The notes: generated by a model from the letters alone, not told the origin. Positions 33,568-43,185 are shown, counted from the first letter of the stretch. The stretch is 64,000 bases of DNA from Paenibacillus sp. FSL R7-0273 (GCF_000758625.1 NZ_CP009283.1:3545501-3609500), one strand, 5' to 3'. Program-made: numbers and translations.

Positions 33568-34104
33568 TTATTGCATGAAACGGAAGCTTTTTTGACGGCC
33601 GTCTCCGAAATAGAGAATGTTGTCGAGCTCCGAGGCCTGCAGTCCGCCTTCCTCATTCAGCACATTACCGGCGACATAACGGCCCTGAATCTTGGCCAGA
33701 ATGTTGGTAATCCCCTTGAACTGGTCATGCTCAATGACATCAATCATTGTGCATTCAATGGCAACCGGGCATTCCCGGATAACCGGTGCATTGACCGTGT
33801 GTGCCTGCTCATGCGTCAGATCCACGTGGTCAAATTTGCTGAGCTCCTGTCCGGAATGCGCGCCGCAGTAGGTAATCGCGTCCATCAGCGAACGGCCCGG
33901 AATATTGATAACGAAATCCCGCACCGCCTTAATCTGGTTCACCGCATACCCCTTGCTGCTGAAGCCCAGCATCATCATGTCCTTAAGTGAATAGGAAGAG
34001 GAGATAGGCGTCACATTGGGCTTACCGTCCGCATCATAAAAGCTGATCAGGATAACCGGGAACCCGTAGTACATTTTCTCATAATCAACAGCTACCTTTT
34101 CCAT
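33568..34104 (-). CDS. Flavin reductase-like FMN-binding protein
   Basis: The 178-aa protein resembles the flavin reductase-like split-barrel family: YYGFPVILISFYDADGKPNVTPISS at the N-terminus, FVINIPGRSLMDAITYCGAHSGQELSKFD in the middle and ILAKIQGRYVAGNVL near the end. These proteins bind FMN and pass electrons from NAD(P)H or store flavin. It lies 99 bases downstream of hmp on the same strand, with no clear terminator between, so it is probably part of the NsrR-controlled NO response. Its substrate is unknown. Confidence 0.8.
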   Translation of the reverse strand: MEKVAVDYEKMYYGFPVILISFYDADGKPNVTPISSSYSLKDMMMLGFSSKGYAVNQIKAVRDFVINIPGRSLMDAITYCGAHSGQELSKFDHVDLTHEQAHTVNAPVIRECPVAIECTMIDVIEHDQFKGITNILAKIQGRYVAGNVLNEEGGLQASELDNILYFGDGRQKSFRFMQ

Positions 34105-34203
34105 TTGTGCAATCCTCCTGAATATGTATACCGCTATAGAGCGGCTTCTACATCAAAGGATAGCGCAAGCCGGAAAGGAGCAGGGGTGACCAGACGCACA
34201 GGT

Positions 34204-35394
34204 CTAGCTGTTCTGCAATTGCAGGGCCGGACCAAAGAACTCGTAATGAATCTGCTCTTCCTTCATTCCAAGCGCAATCAGCCCGCGGATCATGGCTTCC
34301 ATGAATGGAACGGGTCCGCATACATAGGCATCGCCGGTAACATCCACATAGCTTTTCAGGATTTCGCCTGTAATTACACCGTCAGGTCCGCCGGACAGGA
34401 AGGTTTTGGTCTTGGCGTTGCTCATGGCGGCTGCGTATTTCTCAACATCCTGGCGGAAGGCGGCGAGTGATTCATTGCGCGCAGAGTGCAGGAAAACAAC
34501 CGGACGGTCCGGAGTTACACTGGCAACCGTTTCGAACATACTCATCATCGGGGTAATGCCTACGCCGCCGGAGATGAACGCTACAGGTGTGGTTTTGGAG
34601 ACATCGAGCATGAATTCACCGGCAGGAGCGCTGACCTCGACCGTATCGCCTTCGTTGACCTGATTGTGCAGATAGACGGACACAACCCCATTTGGATCGT
34701 TTGCTTCCTCGCGTTTTACGGAAATGCGGAATTCATCCGCTTTAGGGGCCTGGGACAGACTGTACTGACGTATCATCGTATACTTCTCGCCTGGAATTAG
34801 CACACGCACAGAAATGTACTGGCCTGGCTTGTAATCCGGAACATTGGAGCCGTCCGCTGGCTTCAGATAAAAGGAGGTAATATTGCCGCTCTCCTGGACT
34901 TTACGGGCAACCTTGAACGGTTTGAAGAAATTCCAGCCGTTTTCCTGCTCGCGGGCTTCTTTGTACATGTTATCCTCGACACCGATAAAAGCGCCGGCGA
35001 TAACGCCGTAAGCTTCTTCCCAGGCCTGCAGAATCTCAGGTGTGGCGGCATCGCCAAGCACTTCCTTGATCGCTTTCAGCAAAAATTCACCGACAATCGG
35101 ATAATGCTCCGGCTTGATGCCGAGACTGACATGCTTGTGGGCGATCTGGACTACCGCAGGCAGAATGTTCTCCAGATTGTCGATGTGTACGGCTGCAGCA
35201 TACACTGCATTCGCAAGTGCGGCCTGCTGACGGCCCTGTGCCTGGTTAGCGTGGTTGAAGACGTTTAACAATTCCGGGTGGGCTTCGAACAAATTCCGGT
35301 AAAAGACGGTTGTGATGGTTGTTCCGTGTTCTGCCAGTACCGGCGCTGTCGACTTAACAATGTCACGTGTGTGTTGTGATAAAATAATGTTCAT
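34204..35394 (-). CDS. hmp: Flavohemoglobin (nitric oxide dioxygenase)
   Basis: At 396 aa it is full length. An N-terminal globin domain (about 1-135, with the KHVSLGIKPEHYPIVGEFLL region that holds the proximal histidine) is joined to an FAD domain (RQYSLSQAPK) and an NAD domain (VAFISGGVGITPMMSMFETV). The enzyme converts NO and O2 to nitrate using NADH, detoxifying NO made during nitrate respiration. It is divergent from nsrR, with an NsrR-type operator in the shared promoter region. Confidence 0.95.
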   Translation of the reverse strand: MNIILSQHTRDIVKSTAPVLAEHGTTITTVFYRNLFEAHPELLNVFNHANQAQGRQQAALANAVYAAAVHIDNLENILPAVVQIAHKHVSLGIKPEHYPIVGEFLLKAIKEVLGDAATPEILQAWEEAYGVIAGAFIGVEDNMYKEAREQENGWNFFKPFKVARKVQESGNITSFYLKPADGSNVPDYKPGQYISVRVLIPGEKYTMIRQYSLSQAPKADEFRISVKREEANDPNGVVSVYLHNQVNEGDTVEVSAPAGEFMLDVSKTTPVAFISGGVGITPMMSMFETVASVTPDRPVVFLHSARNESLAAFRQDVEKYAAAMSNAKTKTFLSGGPDGVITGEILKSYVDVTGDAYVCGPVPFMEAMIRGLIALGMKEEQIHYEFFGPALQLQNS

Positions 35395-35440
35395 CCCCTC
35401 TCAATTCATCCAGAATTAATATATACTGAATTTAAATTAA

Positions 35441-35463
35441 AAGATATATTTTAAATACCACTT
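35441..35463. promoter_or_regulatory. NsrR-type operator between hmp and nsrR
   Basis: Half-sites AAGATATATTT (35441-35451) and AAATACCACTT (35453-35463) form an 11-1-11 dyad matching the known NsrR consensus AAGATGYATTT-N-AAATRCATCTT at about 19 of 22 positions. It lies in the 144-base hmp/nsrR gap. NO-sensitive repression of hmp, and probably nsrR autoregulation, is inferred. Confidence 0.75.
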
Positions 35464-35538
35464 TAACAAAATAGACAATTTTATTAATATTATTTGTAAC
35501 AAATATCACTTACTAAGCATGCGATTCGGAGGTTTAAC

Positions 35539-36033
35539 ATGAGACTGACTTTATATACGGATTACTCTTTGCGGATTCTTTTGTATCTTGGAGCGAAGGA
35601 GCGGGAGGCGCTGTCAACGGTTCAGGGCATTTCGGATGCGTATCAAATCTCGAAGAATCATCTGATGAAGGTTTCCCATGAGCTGGGTAAGGCGGGTTAT
35701 ATCGAAACGGTAAGGGGGAGGGGAGGCGGTATACGTCTGGCGAAGACACCCGGCCGCATTAACATCGGGGAGGTCGTCCGGCGGATGGAAGACGATCTGT
35801 ATCTCGTCGAATGCTTCCAGCCTTCAGGCGGAAATTGTCCGATCTCCCCGGTGTGCGGGCTTAAAGGCGTGCTGGGTAAGGCGCTCAACGCCTACCTTCA
35901 GGTGCTGGACCAATATACATTGCAGGATTTACTTATTAATAAAGATGATTTACGGGCTCTTCTGGCACAGCCGGATCAGCTTATGCCTCCCCGAACAGCA
36001 GACGCTCCTCATCCCGGCTATGAACAGCATTAA
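35539..36033 (+). CDS. nsrR: NO-sensing Rrf2-family repressor NsrR
   Basis: The 164-aa protein has the Rrf2 winged helix (MRLTLYTDYSLRILLYL and YQISKNHLMKVSHELGKAGYI) and the three cluster cysteines in C-x7-C-x5-C spacing (ECFQPSGGNCPISPVCGLK), the NsrR pattern that holds a [4Fe-4S] cluster destroyed by NO. It should repress hmp and related genes until NO appears. A GGAGG site precedes the ATG. Its last 53 bases overlap the 3' end of the convergent hemerythrin gene. Confidence 0.9.
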   Translation: MRLTLYTDYSLRILLYLGAKEREALSTVQGISDAYQISKNHLMKVSHELGKAGYIETVRGRGGGIRLAKTPGRINIGEVVRRMEDDLYLVECFQPSGGNCPISPVCGLKGVLGKALNAYLQVLDQYTLQDLLINKDDLRALLAQPDQLMPPRTADAPHPGYEQH

Positions 36034-36409
36034 CAACCAGCAGGGCGTGAAGCTGGCGGAGCACCTCCGGGGTGAGCCCTTCCCGGGCCAGCAGGGCTTT
36101 GGTGTCCCTCACAATAATCCGCATTAATTCATGATCACGGGCAAGCCGGATAACAGCATCCTTCAGGTCAGGCTGCTTCGTTTCCATTTCCTGATAGAAG
36201 CCGTCCTCCTCCGCATCGGCATGGCTGAGAATCCGTGTCTCCCAGTATTCAAGCAGGTGCTCAGCCGCCTGGCGGGCTACCTCATATTCTTTTGCCTCAA
36301 GCAGCTCCTCTACTTCCTCAGTTTTACTTATAGCACCGGACAGGCCGCCCTCATGAATGGCATGATGGGCATGCTGCTGGCGTAATGAAGGTCCTCCCAT
36401 GTCGTTCAT
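35981..36409 (-). CDS. Hemerythrin-like protein (142 aa)
   Basis: The protein is a predicted four-helix bundle with histidine/acidic motifs spaced as in hemerythrins: HAHHAIHE near the N-terminus, ILSHADAEEDGFYQEME, DHELMRIIV and HSRDEERLLF. A di-iron site that binds O2 or NO is likely. Placed between nsrR and narG, it probably serves NO sensing, storage or iron-cluster repair. Its 3' end overlaps nsrR by 53 bases, so the two transcripts are antisense to each other there. Confidence 0.75.
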   Translation of the reverse strand: MNDMGGPSLRQQHAHHAIHEGGLSGAISKTEEVEELLEAKEYEVARQAAEHLLEYWETRILSHADAEEDGFYQEMETKQPDLKDAVIRLARDHELMRIIVRDTKALLAREGLTPEVLRQLHALLVVNAVHSRDEERLLFGEA

Positions 36410-36485
36410 CCTTTCAGTATTTTTGATCAGTATAGCATATCAGCTGGTAGTGAAATCCCCGGTAAGGTATTCCCCGTACAACAAA

Positions 36486-36649
36486 GAGGGAACTCCCTAT
36501 GGGGACCTCCCGCAGTGAAGAAACAGGCTTGCAGCGGCGCTTTTCCCGGTTTTGGGAGAGGCGTATTTGCCGTTTCGGCAGATCAAGGGAATTCCCGCGG
36601 CGCAATAGGTGTTTCCCTAATGGGAACTGCCGGCCTACAGATCCATAAT
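36486..36649 (+). promoter_or_regulatory. narG promoter with NreC-type dyads
   Basis: The narG leader is crowded with GGG/CCC dyads. GAGGG-AACT-CCCTA (36486-36499) and TAGGT-GTTT-CCCTA (36606-36619) each match the published NreC consensus TAGGG-N4-CCCTA at 9 of 10 positions. GGGAATTCCC (36587-36596), TCCCGGTTTTGGGA (36544-36557) and TTCCCTAATGGGAA (36613-36626) lie between or overlap. A -10 CATAAT at 36644-36649 would put the second site near -43, a usual activator position. No FNR site (TGTGA-N6-TCACA) was seen. Activation by NreC is inferred. Confidence 0.6.
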
Positions 36650-36707
36650 GGTATTAATTGAATGATTGACTAGATTCGCTTCATTCGCAAAGGAGTGTTC
36701 GTAACCG

Positions 36708-39700
36708 ATGAAGAAGAAATTCGGCCTTAACTTTTTTAAACCGATCGAGAGCTATTCCGGAAAATGGTCCATTCTTGAGGAGAAAAATAGAGACTGGGAA
36801 AATATGTACCGTCAGCGCTGGTCGCACGACAAAGTCGTCCGCACTACACACGGCGTAAACTGTACCGGCTCCTGCAGCTGGAAGGTATTTGTGAAGAACG
36901 GAATCATCACCTGGGAGAACCAGCAGATCGACTATCCTTCCTGCGGACCGGACATGCCGGAGTTTGAACCGCGCGGCTGTCCGCGCGGAGCGACCTTCTC
37001 GTGGTATGAGTACAGCCCGCTGCGTGTGAAATATCCTTATGTACGCGGCAAGCTGTGGCGGCTGTGGCAGGCGGCTCTGCAGGAGCACGGCAACTATATT
37101 GATGCCTGGGCCAGCATTGTGGAAGATCCGGAGAAAGCCAGCCAGTATAAAAAAGCGCGCGGCAAAGGCGGACATATCCGCGTTAATTGGGACGATGTGC
37201 TGCATTTGATCTCAGCACAGCTGATTTACACGATCCGCAAGTATGGACCGGACCGGATTGCCGGCTTTACGCCGATTCCGGCCATGTCGATGGTCAGCTA
37301 TGCTTCCGGCGCCCGCTTTATCTCGCTGCTCGGCGGCCAGATGCTGAGCTTCTATGACTGGTATGCCGATCTGCCTCCGGCTTCCCCGCAAATCTGGGGC
37401 GAGCAGACCGATGTACCGGAATCCTCGGACTGGTACAATTCCGGCTATCTGATCATGTGGGGCTCGAATGTCCCGCTGACACGGACACCGGATGCACACT
37501 TTATGACTGAGGTCCGCTATAAGGGAACCAAGGTCGTCTCTGTAGCGCCTGACCTTGCGGAGAATGTGAAATTTGCCGACAACTGGCTGGCACCGAATCC
37601 GGGAACGGATGCTGCGGTGGCCCAGGCCATGACCCATGTTATTCTGAGTGAATTCTACCAGGAGCGGCAGGAGCCGATGTTCCTGAACTATGCCAAGCAA
37701 TATACAGATATGCCTTTCCTGATTCTGCTTGATCCGCATGAGGATGCCTGGAAGGGCGGACGTTTCCTGCGGGCCAGCGACCTCGGGGACAGCACGCCGC
37801 ACTCTGACTGGAAGCCGGTCATCTACGATGAGGCCGCCGGTCATGTGATGGTCCCTAACGGCACGATGGGCCAGCGCTGGGAGGAAGGCAAGAAGTGGAA
37901 CCTGATTCTTGAGAATGAAGACGGCAGCAAGGTAGAGCCGGCGCTCAGCATTGAAGGCCATGGCGAAGAATGGACAGAAATTGTATTCCCGTTCTTTGAC
38001 AACTCCGGCAACGGCACGTTCCGTCGTGTGATCCCGGCCCGCAAACTGCAGCTGGCTGACGGAACGGAGCGTTATGTAGCTACTGTCTACGATCTGATGC
38101 TTAGCCAGTACGGGATTGCCCGCACCGACAGTCCGCTTAACGCCAAAGGCTATGACGACGAAGCTTCGCATTATACTCCGGCATGGCAGGAGAAGATTAC
38201 GACGGTGAAGGCCAGCGTCGTGGTGCAGATCGCCCGCGAGTTCGCGCAGAATGCAATAGATACAGGCGGACGCTCGATGATTATCATGGGGGCAGGGATT
38301 AACCACTGGTTCAACAGTGATACGATCTACCGTTCCATCCTGAACCTGGTGGTTCTGACTGCTTCGCAAGGCGTTAACGGCGGCGGCTGGGCGCATTATG
38401 TCGGCCAGGAGAAATGCCGTCCGATCGAAGGCTGGTCCACTGTAGCTTTCGCCAAAGACTGGCAGGGTCCGGCACGCCAGCAGAATGCGACCTCGTTCTT
38501 CTACTTTGCCACCGAGCAGTGGCGGTATGAAGAAAGCGGCACGGATTCGCTGAAATCTCCGACCGGCGGCGAGCTTGCTTACCAGCATCCGGCGGATTAC
38601 AACGTTCTGGCTGCACGTCTAGGCTGGCTGCCGTCCTTCCCGCAGTTCAACAAGAACAGCCTGCTGTTCGCGGAAGAAGCGGCACGGGAAGGCAAGAAAT
38701 CCAACAGTGAGATCATCGGACATGCGCTGGAGGAGATCAAAACGCGGAAAACCCGCTTTGCGGTGGAGGACCCGGGCGCACCGGAGAACTTCCCGCGTTC
38801 GCTCTTTATCTGGCGCTCCAATCTGATCTCAAGCTCCGCCAAAGGCCAGGAGTACTTCATGAAGCATCTACTGGGCGCTTCGGACGGACTGCTCGCTGAA
38901 CCTAATGAAGAGCAAAAGCCGGAGGAAATCATCTGGCGTGAGGATGTGGAAGGCAAGCTGGATCTGATGGTTGCGATGGACTTCCGGATGACCACAACTC
39001 CGCTTTATGCAGACATTGTGCTGCCGGCGGCTACTTGGTACGAGAAAACGGATCTTTCGTCCACTGACATGCATCCGTTCGTCCACCCGTTCAACCCGGC
39101 GGTCAATCCGCTGTGGGAATCGCGTTCGGACTGGGATATTTACCGCCAGCTGTCCGAGGTCTTCTCCGAAATGGCGAAAACCCATCTGCCGGGCGTATAC
39201 AAAGACATCGTTGCTTCACCACTCGGACATGACTCAATCAGTGAAATCTCCCAGCCGATGGGTCTGGTCAAAGACTGGGCTAAGGGTGAAGTGGAGGCCA
39301 TTCCGGGCAAAACGATGCCTAACCTGAGTATTGTGGAACGTGACTATACCAAAATTCACGATAAATATATTTCGCTTGGACCCAATCTGGCAGTCGGAAA
39401 AGCCGGCGCGCACGGCGTCAGCTTCTCTGTTGCCGAGGAATATGAGGAATTAAAGAAGCTTAGCGGCGTTTATTTTGATGAATCGATCAAAAACGGCCTG
39501 CCTAAGCTGCAGACAGCCCGCCAGGCGGCAGATACGATTCTGCATCTCTCCTCGGCAACTAACGGCCGTGTATCCCAGAAGGCCTACGAATCGGCTGAGA
39601 AGGATCACGGGGTACCGCTGAAGGATATTTCAGCAGACCGTGCAGCGGAGAAGATTACCTTCCAGAGCATCACTGCACAGCCGCGTGAAGTCATTCCGAC

Positions 39701-40382
39701 GCCGGTATTCAGCGGCTCGAACAAGCAGGGCCGCCGGTATTCTCCGTTCACCACGAATATCGAACGCCTCGTGCCGTTCCGTACGCTGACCGGAAGACAG
39801 CATTTCTACATTGATCATGAGATTTTCCTGCAATACGGGGAATCCCTGCCTGTATTTAAGCCGACACTGCCGCCTATGGTTTTCGGACCGCGCGACAAGG
39901 CAATCAAGGGCGGCCAGGATTCACTGGTGCTGAGATATTTGACACCGCATGGTAAATGGAACATTCACTCCACTTATCAGGATAACCAGCATATGCTGAC
40001 CCTGTTCCGCGGAGGACCGACGGTATGGATTAATAACGAGGATGCGGCAGCCCACGACATTGAGGATAATGCCTGGCTGGAAGTATATAACCGCAACGGT
40101 GTGGTTACAGCACGGGCGGTAGTCAGCCACCGGATGCCGAGAGGCACCATGTTCATGTACCACGCCCAGGACAAGCATATTCAAGTGCCGGGGTCGGAAA
40201 TTACCGATACCCGAGGCGGAAGCCATAATGCGCCTACCCGGATTCATCTGAAGCCTACCCAGATGGTCGGCGGATACGCTCAGCTCAGCTACGGCTTCAA
40301 CTACTATGGTCCGATCGGCAACCAGCGGGATGTCTACGTAGCCGTACGCAAAATGAAGGAGGTTAACTGGCTTGAAAATTAA
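36708..40382 (+). CDS. narG: Respiratory nitrate reductase, alpha (catalytic) subunit
   Basis: At 1224 aa it is full length. It binds Mo-bis-MGD and reduces nitrate to nitrite on the cytoplasmic side of the membrane. The FS0 cluster ligands H48, C52, C56 and C91 (RTTHGVNCTGSCSW and RGCPRGATF) and the molybdenum-ligand Asp221 (DWYADLPPASPQIWG) line up with Escherichia coli NarG, offset by one. There is no Tat signal, as usual for this subunit. AGGAG lies upstream. It heads narGHJI-nreABC, with narH overlapping its end by 11 bases. Confidence 0.97.
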   Translation: MKKKFGLNFFKPIESYSGKWSILEEKNRDWENMYRQRWSHDKVVRTTHGVNCTGSCSWKVFVKNGIITWENQQIDYPSCGPDMPEFEPRGCPRGATFSWYEYSPLRVKYPYVRGKLWRLWQAALQEHGNYIDAWASIVEDPEKASQYKKARGKGGHIRVNWDDVLHLISAQLIYTIRKYGPDRIAGFTPIPAMSMVSYASGARFISLLGGQMLSFYDWYADLPPASPQIWGEQTDVPESSDWYNSGYLIMWGSNVPLTRTPDAHFMTEVRYKGTKVVSVAPDLAENVKFADNWLAPNPGTDAAVAQAMTHVILSEFYQERQEPMFLNYAKQYTDMPFLILLDPHEDAWKGGRFLRASDLGDSTPHSDWKPVIYDEAAGHVMVPNGTMGQRWEEGKKWNLILENEDGSKVEPALSIEGHGEEWTEIVFPFFDNSGNGTFRRVIPARKLQLADGTERYVATVYDLMLSQYGIARTDSPLNAKGYDDEASHYTPAWQEKITTVKASVVVQIAREFAQNAIDTGGRSMIIMGAGINHWFNSDTIYRSILNLVVLTASQGVNGGGWAHYVGQEKCRPIEGWSTVAFAKDWQGPARQQNATSFFYFATEQWRYEESGTDSLKSPTGGELAYQHPADYNVLAARLGWLPSFPQFNKNSLLFAEEAAREGKKSNSEIIGHALEEIKTRKTRFAVEDPGAPENFPRSLFIWRSNLISSSAKGQEYFMKHLLGASDGLLAEPNEEQKPEEIIWREDVEGKLDLMVAMDFRMTTTPLYADIVLPAATWYEKTDLSSTDMHPFVHPFNPAVNPLWESRSDWDIYRQLSEVFSEMAKTHLPGVYKDIVASPLGHDSISEISQPMGLVKDWAKGEVEAIPGKTMPNLSIVERDYTKIHDKYISLGPNLAVGKAGAHGVSFSVAEEYEELKKLSGVYFDESIKNGLPKLQTARQAADTILHLSSATNGRVSQKAYESAEKDHGVPLKDISADRAAEKITFQSITAQPREVIPTPVFSGSNKQGRRYSPFTTNIERLVPFRTLTGRQHFYIDHEIFLQYGESLPVFKPTLPPMVFGPRDKAIKGGQDSLVLRYLTPHGKWNIHSTYQDNQHMLTLFRGGPTVWINNEDAAAHDIEDNAWLEVYNRNGVVTARAVVSHRMPRGTMFMYHAQDKHIQVPGSEITDTRGGSHNAPTRIHLKPTQMVGGYAQLSYGFNYYGPIGNQRDVYVAVRKMKEVNWLEN

Positions 40383-41943
40383 AGCGCAAGTTGCAATGGT
40401 AATGAATCTGGATAAATGCATCGGCTGTCATACCTGCAGCGTCACCTGTAAAACGACCTGGACGAACCGCAAGGGTGCGGAATATATGTGGTTCAACAAC
40501 GTGGAAACAAAGCCGGGGATCGGCTATCCGAAGCGCTGGGAAGACCAGGAGCTCTATAAAGGCGGCTGGCAGCTGCGCAAAGGCAAGCTGGAGCTGAAAT
40601 CCGGCAACAAGCTGTCCAAGATCGCGCTCGGTAAAATCTTTTATAACCCGGATATGCCGGAAATGAAGGATTACTATGAGCCATGGACCTATAACTACGA
40701 GCATCTGACTAACGCGGGGGAACAGAAGCACTCCCCTGTAGCACGGGCGCATTCGGCTGTAACCGGCGAAAAGATGGACCTGGAGTGGGGCCCGAACTGG
40801 GAGGACGATCTGGCCGGGGCACATGTCACCGGTCCGCTCGACCCGAACATCCAGAAGATTGAGGAAGAGATCAAGTTCAATTTCGAGAAGTCGTTCATGA
40901 TCTACCTGCCCCGCCTCTGTGAGCATTGTCTGAATCCGAGCTGCGTCGCTTCCTGTCCTTCAGGAGCAATGTACAAACGGGATGAGGACGGCATTGTGCT
41001 CGTTGACCAGGAGGCCTGCCGCGGCTGGAGATACTGCATGACCGGCTGCCCTTATAAGAAGGTATACTTCAACTGGCAGACTAATAAGGCCGAGAAATGC
41101 ACCTTCTGCTTCCCCCGTGTAGAAGCGGGCCTGCCGACTGTATGCTCCGAGACCTGTACCGGACGTATCCGCTATCTGGGCGTGCTGCTCTATGACGCTG
41201 ATAAGGTGCTTGATGCGGCTTCAACGCCTAATGAGCAGGATCTGTACAAGGCGCAATGCGACCTGTTCATGAATCCGCATGATCCGGAAGTGATTGCCCA
41301 GGCCAGAAAAGACGGCATTTCCGAGGACTGGCTGGAAGCTGCCCAGAATTCACCGGTATACAAGCTGGCGATCGAGCACAAGCTGGCCTTCCCGCTGCAT
41401 CCGGAATACCGGACGCTGCCGATGGTGTGGTATGTACCGCCGCTTAGTCCGATTATGAACTATTTTGAAGGCAAGGATTCACTGAAGAACCCGGATATGA
41501 TTTTCCCGGCGATTGAAGAAATGCGCACGCCGATTCAATATCTGGCTAATATGCTGACTGCAGGCGATACGGAAACGGTAAAAGAAGCCCTGCAGCGGAT
41601 GGCGATGATGCGCTCGTACATGCGCGCCCAGTCGTCAGGCCAGGAATTTGATCTTAGCCGTCTGGACCGTGTCGGCATGACTGCACAGCAGACAGAGGAA
41701 ATGTACCGGCTGCTGGCGATTGCCAAATATGAGGACCGGTTTGTTATCCCGACCTCACACAAAGAGCAGCATATGAATCCTTACCGTGCCCAGGGTTCTG
41801 CGGGCTACGGCAACGGAATGGGCGACATGGGCGCAGGCTCCGGCTGCGACGGCTGCGGCGCTGCCAGCTCCATCGGCGAGAGCCTGAAGACCGGCAAAGA
41901 TATGTATGAGGAGAATTTCTACGGGGGGATCTGGCGTGATTGA
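40372..41943 (+). CDS. narH: Respiratory nitrate reductase, beta (iron-sulfur) subunit
   Basis: The protein is 523 aa with a TTG start at 40372, ten bases after AGGAGG. Four cysteine clusters are visible: CIGCHTCSVTC, CEHCLNPSCVASCP, CRGWRYCMTGCP (a tryptophan replaces one cysteine, giving the [3Fe-4S] cluster typical of NarH) and CTFCFPRVEAGLPTVCSETC. It carries electrons from NarI haem to NarG. An unusual glycine/cysteine-rich patch GSGCDGCGAASS lies near the C-terminus. The stop overlaps the narJ start. Confidence 0.97.
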   Translation: MKIKAQVAMVMNLDKCIGCHTCSVTCKTTWTNRKGAEYMWFNNVETKPGIGYPKRWEDQELYKGGWQLRKGKLELKSGNKLSKIALGKIFYNPDMPEMKDYYEPWTYNYEHLTNAGEQKHSPVARAHSAVTGEKMDLEWGPNWEDDLAGAHVTGPLDPNIQKIEEEIKFNFEKSFMIYLPRLCEHCLNPSCVASCPSGAMYKRDEDGIVLVDQEACRGWRYCMTGCPYKKVYFNWQTNKAEKCTFCFPRVEAGLPTVCSETCTGRIRYLGVLLYDADKVLDAASTPNEQDLYKAQCDLFMNPHDPEVIAQARKDGISEDWLEAAQNSPVYKLAIEHKLAFPLHPEYRTLPMVWYVPPLSPIMNYFEGKDSLKNPDMIFPAIEEMRTPIQYLANMLTAGDTETVKEALQRMAMMRSYMRAQSSGQEFDLSRLDRVGMTAQQTEEMYRLLAIAKYEDRFVIPTSHKEQHMNPYRAQGSAGYGNGMGDMGAGSGCDGCGAASSIGESLKTGKDMYEENFYGGIWRD

Positions 41944-42502
41944 TCTGACCAAATTGTACAGCTATAAGGAATCCTTCGGATATTTCGCCCTGCAGCTCAT
42001 GTATCCAGAGAAGCTGGATTTTCATCCGGCTTTTCTGGAGGAGGCGTTCAGCCAGGATCATCCCGGCTATGCCCATGTGCATACGTACTGGACACTGATG
42101 CAGAACTACAGCCTGGAGGAGATTCAGGAGAGCTATGCGGCTACCTTTGATTTTCAGAAGGACTGCGCTTTGTATATGACTTATTTCAAGTTTGAGGATG
42201 CCAAGGAACGGGGACAGATGCTGGCTAAGCTGAAGCTGCTCTATGAAATGTTCGGACTGGAGATGCCGGAAGGGGAGCTGCCCGATTTCCTGCCGCTGAT
42301 GTGCGAGTTCCTGTATGCCGCAGAATGGCTGGACAATCCGGATGCACCGGAGAACTTCCGGATGCTGATAGCGATCCTGGAGGACGGCACGTTCCATCTG
42401 CTCAAGGCGCTTGAGAAAAACAACAGTCCCTATTTCCATCTGGTGAAGGGGCTGCGCGTAACATTTAAAGCTTGTGCTGAACAGGAGGCCCTGAGCCAAT
42501 GA
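41936..42502 (+). CDS. narJ: Nitrate reductase assembly chaperone
   Basis: The GTG at 41936, just before the narH stop and behind a GGGGGG site, gives 188 aa, the usual NarJ length. The protein is all-helical (YKESFGYFALQLMYPE, YLEVHTYW-like and LPDFLPLMCEFLYAAEW segments), as in NarJ/TorD chaperones that bind the NarG N-terminus and allow molybdenum-cofactor insertion. It is not part of the finished enzyme. The stop overlaps the narI start in ATGA. Confidence 0.92.
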   Translation: MIDLTKLYSYKESFGYFALQLMYPEKLDFHPAFLEEAFSQDHPGYAHVHTYWTLMQNYSLEEIQESYAATFDFQKDCALYMTYFKFEDAKERGQMLAKLKLLYEMFGLEMPEGELPDFLPLMCEFLYAAEWLDNPDAPENFRMLIAILEDGTFHLLKALEKNNSPYFHLVKGLRVTFKACAEQEALSQ

Positions 42503-43185
42503 ATATGTACGGTCAGTTTCTATGGGTCATTTTCCCTTATATGTGTCTGGTGGTCTTTATATTCGGACATATCTTCAGGTACCGCAAGGACCAGTTCAAC
42601 TGGACGGCCAAATCCAGTGAATTTATTGAGAAAAAGCAGCTGAAGTTCGGCAGCATCCTGTTCCACCTCGGGATTATGCCGGTTATTCTCGGCCATATCG
42701 GCGGTCTTGCCGTTCCGAAGTCATGGCTCGAGGCCGTTGGGGTGAGTGATCACATGTACCATATCGGAGCTGTGTATATCGGCGGGATCTTTGGTTTTGC
42801 TACACTGGCCGGTATGCTGATTCTTACAGCCCGGCGTTTTACAATCAAGAATGTACGGAGGCTCAGCTCTGCATCTGATCTGATTGTCAACTCGCTGCTT
42901 CTATTTATAGTGTTCATGGGAATGTACTCCACTATTGTGACTAATGCTGTACAGCCGGAATTCGACTACCGGGATACCATTTCCGTCTGGTTCCGCGGGC
43001 TGTTTATGTTCCGTCCTGATCCTGCACTAATGACAGATGTGCCGTTCTCGTTCAAGCTGCATATCCTGTCCGGCTTTGCTATCTTTGCCTTCTGGCCGTT
43101 TACCCGGCTGGTCCATGTCTGGAGTGTTCCGTTGAATTATATAGGCAGAAGTTATATTCTATACAGAAGAAATAAAACGAATTAA
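42499..43185 (+). CDS. narI: Respiratory nitrate reductase, gamma (cytochrome b) subunit
   Basis: The 228-aa membrane protein has five predicted helices. The four haem-ligand histidines H56, H66, H188 and H206 (LFHLGIMPVILGH; KLHILSG and RLVHVW) match E. coli NarI positions almost exactly. It takes electrons from menaquinol at the outer face and passes them through two b haems to NarH. Start is in an ATGA overlap with narJ. The following gap to nreA is 47 bases with no terminator. Confidence 0.96.
   Translation: MNMYGQFLWVIFPYMCLVVFIFGHIFRYRKDQFNWTAKSSEFIEKKQLKFGSILFHLGIMPVILGHIGGLAVPKSWLEAVGVSDHMYHIGAVYIGGIFGFATLAGMLILTARRFTIKNVRRLSSASDLIVNSLLLFIVFMGMYSTIVTNAVQPEFDYRDTISVWFRGLFMFRPDPALMTDVPFSFKLHILSGFAIFAFWPFTRLVHVWSVPLNYIGRSYILYRRNKTN

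Noticed and set aside
36410..36707. FNR binding site before narG
   Set aside because: No TGTGA-N6-TCACA or close variant was found; only GGG/CCC dyads are present. A lone TGTGA half-site near 46040 before narK is not enough.
37212..38588. A 458-codon minus-strand open frame opposite narG
   Set aside because: It is the antisense shadow of a GC-rich, strongly conserved narG segment, has no ribosome site and encodes no family-like sequence.
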